Made by a program: the position numbers and the translations under genes. 64,000 nt of DNA from contig JAHBWE010000027.1 of NCBI GenBank assembly GCA_019637155.1, positions 49,324 to 113,323 on the forward strand. Reading direction: 5' to 3'. The stretch is from Labilithrix sp. (GTDB lineage: Bacteria > Myxococcota_A > Polyangia > Polyangiales > Polyangiaceae). The notes under the pieces were generated by a model that saw only the letters and a program-made list of their open reading frames with translations, did no database searches and was not told the origin of the DNA. Of this stretch, positions 47,993 to 55,699 are shown piece after piece (within the stretch, counting starts at the first letter, position 1; every line of letters starts with the position of its first letter).

Positions 47993-48768
47993 GAAGCGGC
48001 CTCTCGCGCGTCGATGCGCATCGGCAGCCCGCGCGCGGCGAGGTGGGCCTTCGCCTGGCCGATCGTGAACGTGCCGTCGTGGAAGATCGACGCCGCGAGG
48101 ATGCCGCTCGCTCCTTCGAGCGCGGCCTCGGCGAGGTGGTCGAGCGTGCCCGCGCCGCCGGACGCGATCACCGGCGCCGAGGCGAGCCCGCGGATGGCCC
48201 GGAGGAGCTCGAGATCGTAGCCGGCAAGCGTTCCGTCGCGGTCCATGCTGGTGAGGAGGATCTCTCCGGCGCCGAGATCGATGACACGCTTGACCCAGTC
48301 CGTCGCCGAAAGATCCGTCTTCGTCCTACCACCCCGGACGTAGACGTCCCAACTTCGCGGCGTCTCCGCGCGCTTCACGTCGACCGCGACGACGATCGCC
48401 TGCGTTCCCCAGCGCTTGGCGCAGCGCTCGACGAGGCCCGGATCGCGCACCGCCGCCGAGTTGAGGCTCACTTTGTCGGCGCCGGCCTCGAGGAGCGCCT
48501 CCACCCCGGCCTCGTCGGTGACGCCGCCGCCGACGGTGAGGGGGGTGAACGTCGCGTCGGCGGTGCGGGCGACGACGTCGAGCATCGCGCGCCGGCCCTC
48601 GTGCGTGGCGGTGATGTCGAGGAGCGTGATCTCGTCCGCGCCCTCCTCGTCGTAGCGGCGCGCGTGCTCGGCGGGGTCCCCTTTGTCGACGAGATCGACG
48701 AACTGCACGCCTTTGACGACGCGCCCGTCTTTAACGTCGAGGCAGGGGATGATCCGCTTCGTGAGCAT
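47989..48768 (-). CDS. hisF: Imidazole glycerol phosphate synthase, cyclase subunit
   Basis: HisF forms imidazole-glycerol phosphate and AICAR from PRFAR and ammonia in histidine synthesis. The 259-residue TIM barrel has IIPCLDVKDGRVVKG (catalytic Asp11), LLDITATHEGR, LTVGGGV, KVSLNSAAV, TSMDRDGTLAGYD with the second catalytic Asp, VIASGGAG, and the C-terminal phosphate loop. The partner hisH is not adjacent; the gene lies between a Fic protein and a membrane protein. Seven bases separate it from the upstream gene and it overlaps the downstream gene by four. Confidence 0.96.
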   Translation of the reverse strand: MLTKRIIPCLDVKDGRVVKGVQFVDLVDKGDPAEHARRYDEEGADEITLLDITATHEGRRAMLDVVARTADATFTPLTVGGGVTDEAGVEALLEAGADKVSLNSAAVRDPGLVERCAKRWGTQAIVVAVDVKRAETPRSWDVYVRGGRTKTDLSATDWVKRVIDLGAGEILLTSMDRDGTLAGYDLELLRAIRGLASAPVIASGGAGTLDHLAEAALEGASGILAASIFHDGTFTIGQAKAHLAARGLPMRIDAREAAS

Positions 48769-48775
48769 GAGGGGC

Positions 48776-49639
48776 TCACACGCGGATCGTGTAGCCCTTG
48801 CTCTCGTGGATCTCGAGGAGCTTCTCCACCGAGCCGAGGTTGTTCTCGATCGACTCCTGGACGATCTGCGTCATCGTCGCGCTCGAGCCTTTGAGCGCCT
48901 CGTAGTAGCGCTGGCGCTCGGTGGAGTGGACGATCGCCGGCGGATAGCCGTGGCGAAGGAGGATGAGGTTCATGAGGAGGCGCGCGACCTTCCCGCTGTC
49001 GGTGGCGAAGGGGAAGATGCGCAGGAGATCGTAGTGCGCGCGCGCGGCGATGCGGACGGGGCTCCGCGTGCGGCGCGTCTCGGGGTCGACCGTCCACTCG
49101 AGGATCTGCCGGACCTTGTGCGCGATCTTGTCGGGCGGGGCGTACTCGTGGAAGTAGAGGCGGTGCTGCGGGATGTCCTTCCGGTACTTCACCGTCTTGA
49201 TGTCCCCCTCCTCCGGATGGAGGATGAGGTAGATCTTCTTCACGATGTCGACGTTGATCGGCAGCTTCTTCTTCGTCGCGTAGTCGCGGATGAAGTCGAG
49301 GGCCTCGCGGTGCCGGCGGATCTCCTCGGCGATCGGCTGGATGCTCGAGTCGGTCGCGAGCGCGGCCTCGGGATCGATCGCGGCGCGGAGCTCCTGGCCG
49401 GTGTAGACGGAGCCTTCGAGCGCGCTGTCATGGTAGATCCACGACATGTCGAGCCCGTCGCGGTAGCTCTTCTGGAACTCGGGCCCCGCGGCGAGGAGGC
49501 GCTCCTCCAGCTTGGCGACCCGCTCCTCGGTGGTGAGCGGCTTCGGCGGCGGCGCGACCTTGACCGCCGGAGGGGCGGACCGCTTGGGGCGAGGTGCCTC
49601 CGCCTTCTTGGCGGTTTTCGGTGAAGCTTTCGCGGCCAT
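48776..49639 (-). CDS. Fic-domain protein with degenerate catalytic motif
   Basis: A 287-residue protein: a basic Ala/Pro/Lys-rich N-terminus (about 1-35), an inhibitory-helix-like motif SALEGS (72-77, compare SxxxEGN), and the Fic fold with KYRKDIPQHRLYFHEYAPP. At the place of the catalytic HPFxxGNGRxxR it reads FPFATDSGKVAR (209-220), so the catalytic His and the GNGR anion-binding loop are changed. It should not AMPylate by the standard mechanism. It could use a different chemistry or act by binding. It begins the run of minus-strand genes leading into hisF. Confidence 0.75.
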   Translation of the reverse strand: MAAKASPKTAKKAEAPRPKRSAPPAVKVAPPPKPLTTEERVAKLEERLLAAGPEFQKSYRDGLDMSWIYHDSALEGSVYTGQELRAAIDPEAALATDSSIQPIAEEIRRHREALDFIRDYATKKKLPINVDIVKKIYLILHPEEGDIKTVKYRKDIPQHRLYFHEYAPPDKIAHKVRQILEWTVDPETRRTRSPVRIAARAHYDLLRIFPFATDSGKVARLLMNLILLRHGYPPAIVHSTERQRYYEALKGSSATMTQIVQESIENNLGSVEKLLEIHESKGYTIRV

Positions 49640-49766
49640 GCCGGGGGCGCACCGTAGTGGCCGGGTGCCGCGATCGTCAACAAATCGCGGAATACTCGCC
49701 TGAATACAAATGGTTATCTAGGTGTGGTCAAAGGTGCGCGAAAGATTTGCGGACAAGGACTGGCAT

Positions 49767-49782
49767 CTGTTCAAATGTTCAG
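49767..49782 (+). promoter_or_regulatory. Putative LexA/SOS box of recN
   Basis: CTGTTCAAATGTTCAG carries the GTTCAG half and CTG start of the LexA site described for Myxococcus (consensus CTRHAMRYBYGTTCAGS from memory; about 13 of 17 positions fit). It includes the direct repeat TGTTCA-AA-TGTTCA and ends 17 bases before the recN ATG in an otherwise AT-richer leader. Confidence 0.55.
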
Positions 49783-49799
49783 TTACTGGACAATGGTCC

Positions 49800-51500
49800 A
49801 TGCTCCTCTCCCTCACGATCGACAACGTCGTCCTCATCGATCATCAGGTCCTCGAGCTCGGACCCGGGTTCAACGTGCTCACCGGCGAGACGGGGGCGGG
49901 CAAGTCGATGGTCGTCGACGCGCTCGCGCTCGTGCTCGGCGGCCGCGCGCGCCCGGAGATCGTCCGCGCCGGCGTGCGCGAAGCGGAGGTCGCCGCGCTC
50001 TTCCAGATCGAGCCCGGCTCGCGCGTGTCGGCGAAGCTCGAAGCGGCGGGGGTGCCCTTCGACGGCGAGCTCGTCGTGCGACGCGTCGTGCAAGCGGAGG
50101 GGCGGAGCCGCGCGTTCCTCAACGGCAAGGTCGCGACCGCGGCGCAGCTCGCGGAGCTCGCGCCGGACCTCTGCGATATCGCCTCGCAGCACGAGAGCGT
50201 GAGCCTCACCGATCCGGGCACGCACCTCGAGTACCTCGACGCGTACGGCCGCCTCGAGATTCTGCGGGACGGGCTGAGCGAGAAGGTCGCGGAGCTCGCC
50301 GCGATCGTGCGGGAGATCGAGCGCGTGCGCGAGGCGGAGCGCGATCGCGCCGAGCGCGAGGACTTCCTCGCCTTCCAGCTCCGCGAGATCGAGGAGCTGA
50401 GCCCCGCCGCGGGCGAAGAAGCGGACCTCGAGAGCGAGCGCGCGCGTCTTCGTCACGCCGAGAAGCTGACGAACGCGACGCAGGGCGCGGCCGATCGTCT
50501 CTACGAAGGAGAAGAGGCGGTGTGCGATCAGCTCGCGCGGGTGTCGACGGAGCTCGACGCGGCGGCGGCGATCGATCCGAGCCTCACGCCGCTCGCGCGC
50601 TCGGTCGATGCGGCGCGGAGCGAGCTCGGCGACGTCGCCCGCGCGCTCGCGCGTTACGCGGCCGGCATCGAGGCGAACCCGGAGCGGCTCGCGGAGATCG
50701 ACGATCGCTGGTTCCGCCTGCAGAAGCTGCTCCGCAAGCACGGCCCCACGACCGTGGAGCTCGTCGCGCACCGCGACGACCTGAAGCGGCAGGTCGCCGA
50801 GCTCGCGGGCGCGGACAAGCTGCTCGCCGAGCTCGAGGCGAAGCGCGAGGCCTGTCTCGCCGCCGTCGCGTCGGAGGCGCGCACGCTCTCGCGCAAGCGG
50901 CGTGACGCGGCGGCGAAGCTCGCGGACGCGATCGGCCGTGAGCTCGCGGGCCTCGGCATGGGCCGCGCGCGCGTCGTCGTCGACGTGTCGCCGGTGCCGG
51001 CGCCGGGCGCGAGCGAGCTCCCTCCCGTCGACGGCGCGCGCCTCACGTCGAGCGGCATCGATCGCGTCGAGTTCCTCATCGCGCCGAACAAGGGCGAGGA
51101 CCCGCGGCCGCTCCGTCGCATCGCCTCCGGCGGCGAGCTCTCGCGCGCGCTCCTCGCGCTGAAGCGGGTGCTCGCGGAGAAGGGACCGGCGGGGCTCTAC
51201 GTCTTCGACGAGGTCGACGCGGGCGTGTCGGGCGCGATCGCGGAGGTCATCGGCCGCGCGATCGCGGACGTCGCGCGTCACCGCCAGGTCCTCTGCATCA
51301 CCCACCTCCCGCAGATCGCGGCGCTCGCGGACGAGCAATACGTCGTCGACAAAACGGAGGCGAAGGGCCGCACGACGAGCAGCGTGCGCAAGCTGAAGGA
51401 CGCCGACCGCGTCGCCGAGATCGCGCGCATGATCGGCGGCGTCCGCGTCGGCGAAGCCGCCCGCCGCGCCGCGCAAGAGCTCCTCGGCGCGCGAAAGTAG
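49800..51500 (+). CDS. recN: DNA repair protein RecN
   Basis: RecN is an SMC-like ATPase that gathers and tethers broken DNA during double-strand break repair. The 566-residue product has Walker A TGETGAGKS (about 28-36), long coiled-coil arms (about 160-400), and the C-terminal signature IASGGELSRALLALK with Walker B LYVFDEVDAGVSG and LCITHLPQIAALAD. The ATG at 49800 is preferred; the frame extends 26 residues upstream but crosses the putative SOS box. LexA control is likely. Confidence 0.95.
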   Translation: MLLSLTIDNVVLIDHQVLELGPGFNVLTGETGAGKSMVVDALALVLGGRARPEIVRAGVREAEVAALFQIEPGSRVSAKLEAAGVPFDGELVVRRVVQAEGRSRAFLNGKVATAAQLAELAPDLCDIASQHESVSLTDPGTHLEYLDAYGRLEILRDGLSEKVAELAAIVREIERVREAERDRAEREDFLAFQLREIEELSPAAGEEADLESERARLRHAEKLTNATQGAADRLYEGEEAVCDQLARVSTELDAAAAIDPSLTPLARSVDAARSELGDVARALARYAAGIEANPERLAEIDDRWFRLQKLLRKHGPTTVELVAHRDDLKRQVAELAGADKLLAELEAKREACLAAVASEARTLSRKRRDAAAKLADAIGRELAGLGMGRARVVVDVSPVPAPGASELPPVDGARLTSSGIDRVEFLIAPNKGEDPRPLRRIASGGELSRALLALKRVLAEKGPAGLYVFDEVDAGVSGAIAEVIGRAIADVARHRQVLCITHLPQIAALADEQYVVDKTEAKGRTTSSVRKLKDADRVAEIARMIGGVRVGEAARRAAQELLGARK

Positions 51501-51540
51501 CCCGCCATGCGCCGCTGCACACCAGTGCTACGCTCTCACG

Positions 51541-52158
51541 ATGAGCCAGCTTCCCCGCGAACGCGAGGCTGCGTTCTGGTCCGCCGCCAAGCGCGCGACG
51601 GAGTTCTTCATGGGAACCGCTGACGTTCAGCGAGCGCTCGTCAAGCTCGCCGCGACGCTCGACGAGCTCGGAATCCCCTACGCCATCGCCGACGCCATGG
51701 CCCTGAACGAGCACGGCTACGTACGGATGACCAGCGATGTGGACGTCCTCCTGACGCGCGACGGGCTCGAGAGGTTCAAGCGGGAGCGGCTCGGTCGCGG
51801 GTACGTCGAAAAGTTTCCAGGGAGCAAGGGGCTTCGCGACACGGAGAACGACGTGCTCATCGACGTGCTGATCGCGGGTGACTATCCCGGCGACGGGAAG
51901 CCGAAGCCGGTCCGCTTCCCCGACCCTTCGGTCGCGATTCGTGGTGAGCGTGTCGCGCTCCTTCCCGTCGAGAAGCTCGTCGATCTCAAGCTCGCGTCCG
52001 GTCTCTCGGCGCCCCATCGCCTCAAGGACATCGCGGACGTGCTGGAGCTCATCAAGCATGCCGGGCTCCCGCGCGATCTCGCCGACCGCGTCGATGCGTC
52101 GGTGCGTGGGAAGTACCTCGAGCTGTGGGACGCGGCGCAGGTCGTCGACCCGGAGTGA
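51541..52158 (+). CDS. Nucleotidyltransferase-fold protein
   Basis: The 205-residue product has an N-terminal helix (about 1-40), then LDELGIPYAIADAMALNEHG and TSDVDVLLT, giving the catalytic pair Asp66 and Asp68 of the polymerase-beta-type fold, followed by VLIDVLI and LVDLKLASGLSAPHRLKDIADVLELI. This matches bacterial uncharacterised nucleotidyltransferases related to AbiEii. No partner gene overlaps it, although a fragment reading the other way begins right after its stop. It lies 40 bases downstream of recN. Target unknown. Confidence 0.7.
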   Translation: MSQLPREREAAFWSAAKRATEFFMGTADVQRALVKLAATLDELGIPYAIADAMALNEHGYVRMTSDVDVLLTRDGLERFKRERLGRGYVEKFPGSKGLRDTENDVLIDVLIAGDYPGDGKPKPVRFPDPSVAIRGERVALLPVEKLVDLKLASGLSAPHRLKDIADVLELIKHAGLPRDLADRVDASVRGKYLELWDAAQVVDPE

Positions 52159-52577
52159 TCAGCGCGGAGGACTGCGGACCGCCGCGTTCGTAGTGGGGAC
52201 GTCGGCGTCGAAGATGTCGAAGCGCGCGAACGCCTCGAACGCGTCACCCGTGCCGCCGGAGCCGCGTTCGTATTCGACGGTGACGTGCACCAAGCAGGAG
52301 AAACGCACGCCCACCCGGACGCAATCCAGGACCACAAAACACCGAACCCCGCCCACCAGGCAGGGCCCGCGCCGCCAAATCCGACGCCGCCAGAGGACTC
52401 TCTCTCTGCGGGGGTCCGGGGGCGTCGGAGCGCGCCCCGCGCGCGGAGATACCCCCGGCGGAGAGAGCTCGAGAGAGGCAGAGCCTCTCTCGAACCAGAG
52501 AGATACCCCCGGCGGAGAGAGCTCGAGAGAGGCAGAGCCTCTCTCGAACCAGAGAGCCTCTCTCGAACCAGAAAGCC
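52159..52577. other. Gene-free 419-bp stretch: possible gene remnant plus family B repeats
   Basis: At 52159-52317 the minus strand reads HVTVEYERGSGGTGDAFEAF and FARFDIFDADVPTTNAA before a stop, a plausible C-terminus of a lost gene with no N-terminal part. The rest is family B repeat sequence (52397-52572). No promoter or RNA gene is seen. Confidence 0.4.
52397..52572 (+). repeat. Family B hairpin repeat with an exact 54-bp tandem duplication
   Basis: 52397-52500 matches the reverse complement of 23424-23519. Bases 52447-52500 are repeated exactly at 52501-52554, and a third partial unit (GAGCCTCTCTCGAACCAGA) follows. Each full unit holds the stem CGAGAGAGGC/GCCTCTCTCG with an AGA loop (first at 52470-52492). 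It lies six bases or less from the 3' end of the beta-propeller gene. Confidence 0.8.
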
Positions 52578-54626
52578 TCAGTCCTTCTTCGCGCCGGCGA
52601 GGACCCAGGCGGTGAGCTGCTCCTTCGCGGCGTCGTTCGGGACCGGGTTGTCGATGGGCATGCCGCCGCCGAACCAGGCGAGGGGAGACTCGTTCTCGTT
52701 GATGAGCGTCGAGGTCGCCGGGCTCGCCGGGTTGATGAGGCGCGCCGCGACGAGGCCGGCGTAGCAATCATCCTTGTTCGTGCCGCACTTGAAGCCGCCC
52801 TTGAGCTGCGTGTGGCAGCCGCCGGTGCCGGAGCAGTGGCCGGGCGTGCCCGGGCCGAGGATCTTCGAGTAGATCTCGTCCCACGTCGGCGCGTCGCTCG
52901 GCGCGGGGCCCGCGTCGGTGACGGGACCGGGGCCCGGACCCGGGCCGGGGCCCGCGTCCTCCGTGACCGGCGGCGGCGTGACCGGGCCGGCGCCGTTGCG
53001 GAGGCCGTACACGACGAGCTGGTTCGACGAGGTGCCGACGAAGACCTTGCCGTTCGCGATCGTCGGCGGGGCGAACTTCGTGCCCTGGCCGAGCTGGTCG
53101 CTCGCGACCTCGTCGGAGGAGTAGAGCTTCTTCGTCACGTCGAGCGCGTCGTACGCCTCGAGCGCCGCGAGGCCGGTGGTGGCCGCGAGGCCCGCGCTCG
53201 TGCGCTTGCCGCGGACGCCCCACACGATCGCGGTGCCGGGGTTGTTGCCGTCGGACGAGAGCGAGAGCGTGACGCCCGGGTAACCGGTGCCCGTGGTCGT
53301 GTTGACCATCGCGGTCGTGTTGAACTTCTCGCCGTCGAAGAGGTAGCCGCGGAGGCCGTCGCCGCGGCCCCACTGGTAGTAGATGCCCGTGTTCGGCCCG
53401 GTGCGGTAGTACGCGCCGCCGCCCCACGCGCCGGCGCGCGAGCCCTGCCACTTCTGGACGATCTGCGAGTCGTTGTCCGCGGTGCCGCCCATGTTGTCGC
53501 GGTTCACGAGGAAGTTCACGCCGCGCTTGTCGCCCGCGACGTAGAGCTTCGTCCCCGGGATCAGGATGCCGCCGCCGTTGCCGAGCGAGAGGTCCTGCGG
53601 GCCGACCGTGCGGTGGTCGAACGGCATGAAGCTCGTGACCTTCTCCCAGCCCGTGCCGGTGTCGTGGAGGCGAACGATGCTGTCCGCCTCGTTGCCCTCG
53701 CCGTTCCAGGGGCCCGTCGTCGAGCGGTCGTACGCGTCGGCGGCGGTGAAGTAGATGTCGCCGTTCTCGTCCGCGTTGATGCCGACGCCGCCGTTCCAGA
53801 TGCCGCCCTCGCCGCCGTTCGGCGTCGTGATGTGGACGCGGTTCTGCTGGAGCGTCGTCGCGTCGTAGCCGAGGAGCCAGCCGTGGTACGGGGCGATGTC
53901 ACACTGCGACGCGAAGCCGATCACGATCTCGTTGCCGACCTTGAGGAGGCCGGGGCGCTGCATCTGCTTCAGCGGGTTGAACGTGATGACGCCGCCGACC
54001 GACTCGTCGCCGTTGCCGCGCGCCTTCGCCGTGATGACCGTCGGCGAGCTCGCGCGCGGTTCGCCGGTCGCGATGTCGAGCGCGTGGAGCTTGTGGACGG
54101 GGCGGCCGTTCTCCTTGTTCCGCGTCGTGAACCACATCGTCTTCGACGCCAGGTCGATGACGGGCGTGGAGGTGATGCCGATCTCGGGACCGAGGAGGCC
54201 GCAGCCGGTGTCCGCCGCGGGGAGGGACGGACCGAAGTTCTTGTGCCAGACCGGCGGCGCCTCCGCGCGCGTGTCGTCCGCGTCGAACGCGTAGACCGAG
54301 TTGTGCTCCGTCGCGACGAAGACGAGGTTCTTGCCGTTGACGTTGCTCGCGTAGAGCGGCTGCGCATACGCCTGCCCGTCGATCGGGCGGCTGAAGATGC
54401 GGCCGAACATCGACGACCGCACGTTGGCGGTGTTGAGGATGCGCTCCTGCGCGTTGTGACCGGTGCGCGCCGTGTCGTTCTTCGACGAGAGCACGTGCAC
54501 GTTGGAGGCGATCTGCTGCGCCTCGTCCTTCGCCGCCTCCTCCCCCGTATCGGTCGAGCAGGCCGCGAGGCCCGAGGCTGCGAGAGAGAACAAGCCGACC
54601 GACGCGAGAAGAGCAATGGGGCGCAT
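52578..54626 (-). CDS. Beta-propeller lipoprotein with C-terminal CH-containing domain
   Basis: From the ATG at 54626 the product is 682 residues with a lipobox (SGLAACSTD; Cys about 22). The body is PQQ-enzyme-like propeller repeats: LYASNVNGKNLVFVATEHNS, VYAFDADDTRAEAPPVWH, KTMWFTTRNKENG, IYFTAADAYDRS, KLYVAGDKRGVNFLV, VFVGTSSNQLVVYGL. A PGPGPGPG linker joins a C-terminal domain with GHCSGTGGCHT and KCGTNKDDCYAG. The last part recalls cytochrome-like CxxCH domains of myxobacterial surface proteins, but the spacing is not a standard heme site. It should be an extracellular or periplasmic binding protein. An AT-rich promoter region lies at 54690-54750. Confidence 0.7.
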   Translation of the reverse strand: MRPIALLASVGLFSLAASGLAACSTDTGEEAAKDEAQQIASNVHVLSSKNDTARTGHNAQERILNTANVRSSMFGRIFSRPIDGQAYAQPLYASNVNGKNLVFVATEHNSVYAFDADDTRAEAPPVWHKNFGPSLPAADTGCGLLGPEIGITSTPVIDLASKTMWFTTRNKENGRPVHKLHALDIATGEPRASSPTVITAKARGNGDESVGGVITFNPLKQMQRPGLLKVGNEIVIGFASQCDIAPYHGWLLGYDATTLQQNRVHITTPNGGEGGIWNGGVGINADENGDIYFTAADAYDRSTTGPWNGEGNEADSIVRLHDTGTGWEKVTSFMPFDHRTVGPQDLSLGNGGGILIPGTKLYVAGDKRGVNFLVNRDNMGGTADNDSQIVQKWQGSRAGAWGGGAYYRTGPNTGIYYQWGRGDGLRGYLFDGEKFNTTAMVNTTTGTGYPGVTLSLSSDGNNPGTAIVWGVRGKRTSAGLAATTGLAALEAYDALDVTKKLYSSDEVASDQLGQGTKFAPPTIANGKVFVGTSSNQLVVYGLRNGAGPVTPPPVTEDAGPGPGPGPGPVTDAGPAPSDAPTWDEIYSKILGPGTPGHCSGTGGCHTQLKGGFKCGTNKDDCYAGLVAARLINPASPATSTLINENESPLAWFGGGMPIDNPVPNDAAKEQLTAWVLAGAKKD

Positions 54627-54719
54627 GTGAGCGAAGGTGGTAGCACCCGACCGGGGGCGGGCAACCCGGACCCCACCCGCACCGCCGATCATTGACGTCT
54701 CAATTCGTATTTACATGAA

Positions 54720-54730
54720 ATTGCATCCAT
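54720..54730 (-). promoter_or_regulatory. 11-mer ATGGATGCAAT upstream of the propeller gene
   Basis: The minus strand reads ATGGATGCAAT about 95 bases before the propeller gene start, in an AT-rich island. The same 11-mer occurs at 55633-55643, overlapping the LysR start. Both gaps flank the LysR gene, so this may be a regulator half-site. Confidence 0.35.
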
Positions 54731-54755
54731 AATTCCCGCGCAAACAGACGCATTT

Positions 54756-55634
54756 TCAGCCTGCTCCGAAGGTCTCGAGGACGAAGCTCCAGGCCGCCGC
54801 GACCCGCGGGACATGACGCAGCGCGCGATGGCCGACGAGCCAGAGCGAGCCGGAGGGGAGGTCGGCCCACGCCTCCTTCAGCGCGCGCCCCGGCTTCACC
54901 GCGACGAGCCCGTCGCGCGCGAACGGCTCCGCCGCGAGGACGATCCCGAGCCCCGCGCGCGCCGCGGCGAGCTGGCTCGCGAAGTGGCTCGTGCGGAGCA
55001 CGATCGGCGCCGCGGCTCCGTGCCTCCGCAACCACGCGCCGTCCGGCAGGTGCGCGAGGTCACGGTCCCACGTGATCCACCGCGCGTCCTCGAAGCGCCG
55101 CAGCGGACCGAGCTTCCGCGCGTACGCGACGGACGCGAGCGGCGCCGCGCGCGCGGTCACGAGCTTCGTCACGACGAGGTCGCCGCCGGTCGGCCGCAGC
55201 GCGCGGATCGCGATGTCGGCCTCGCGCCGCGTGAGGTCGGCGTACCCCACCGACGCGTCGAGCTCGATCACGAGGCGCGGGTGACGCGCGTGGAGCCGCG
55301 CGAGCCTCGGCGCGACGAACGCGTCCGCGATACCCGGCGGCACCGTGATGCGGACGACGCCCTCCACCTCGGTCTCCACCTTCGCCCCCTCCGCCCCGAA
55401 CTCGATCGCGGCGAGCTCCATTCGCTCCGCCGCGGCGAGGAGCTGCTCGCCGAGCGACGTCGGCGTGGTCCCGTCGCGCGTGCGATCGAAGACGGGCGCG
55501 CCGACCTCTTCCTCGAGGCGATCGAGCCGCCGGCTCACGGTCGACACGTCGACGCCCAGGCGCGCCGCGGCGCCGGCGAGGGATCCACCGCGCGTCACCG
55601 CGAGGAAGAGGCGCACCTGCTCCCAGTCTTGCAT
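54756..55634 (-). CDS. LysR-family transcriptional regulator
   Basis: A 292-residue regulator from the ATG at 55634. The N-terminal winged helix-turn-helix reads VRLFLAVTRGGSLAGAAARLGVDVSTVSRRLDRLEEEVGAPVFDR, here split: recognition helix around VSTVSRRL. The C-terminal effector domain (about 90-290) includes VRITVPPGIADAFVAPRLARL and HPRLVIELD. It belongs to the short-linker type common in proteobacteria. It diverges from the epimerase-like gene at 55700 with 65 bases between, so it probably controls that gene and itself; the ligand is unknown. Confidence 0.92.
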   Translation of the reverse strand: MQDWEQVRLFLAVTRGGSLAGAAARLGVDVSTVSRRLDRLEEEVGAPVFDRTRDGTTPTSLGEQLLAAAERMELAAIEFGAEGAKVETEVEGVVRITVPPGIADAFVAPRLARLHARHPRLVIELDASVGYADLTRREADIAIRALRPTGGDLVVTKLVTARAAPLASVAYARKLGPLRRFEDARWITWDRDLAHLPDGAWLRRHGAAAPIVLRTSHFASQLAAARAGLGIVLAAEPFARDGLVAVKPGRALKEAWADLPSGSLWLVGHRALRHVPRVAAAWSFVLETFGAG

Positions 55635-55674
55635 GGATGCAATGCGACCACTCGAAAACGCAAATGGCAATGCG
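55633..55674. promoter_or_regulatory. Divergent control region with repeated GCAATGCG
   Basis: GCAATGCG occurs at 55639-55646 and 55667-55674, 28 bases apart, in the AT-richer gap between the LysR gene and the epimerase-like gene. Two half-sites on one face of the helix fit LysR-type binding. The 5' copy overlaps the 11-mer ATGGATGCAAT. Confidence 0.4.
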
Positions 55675-55699
55675 CCCGTGCAAGACCCAAGATCCATCC

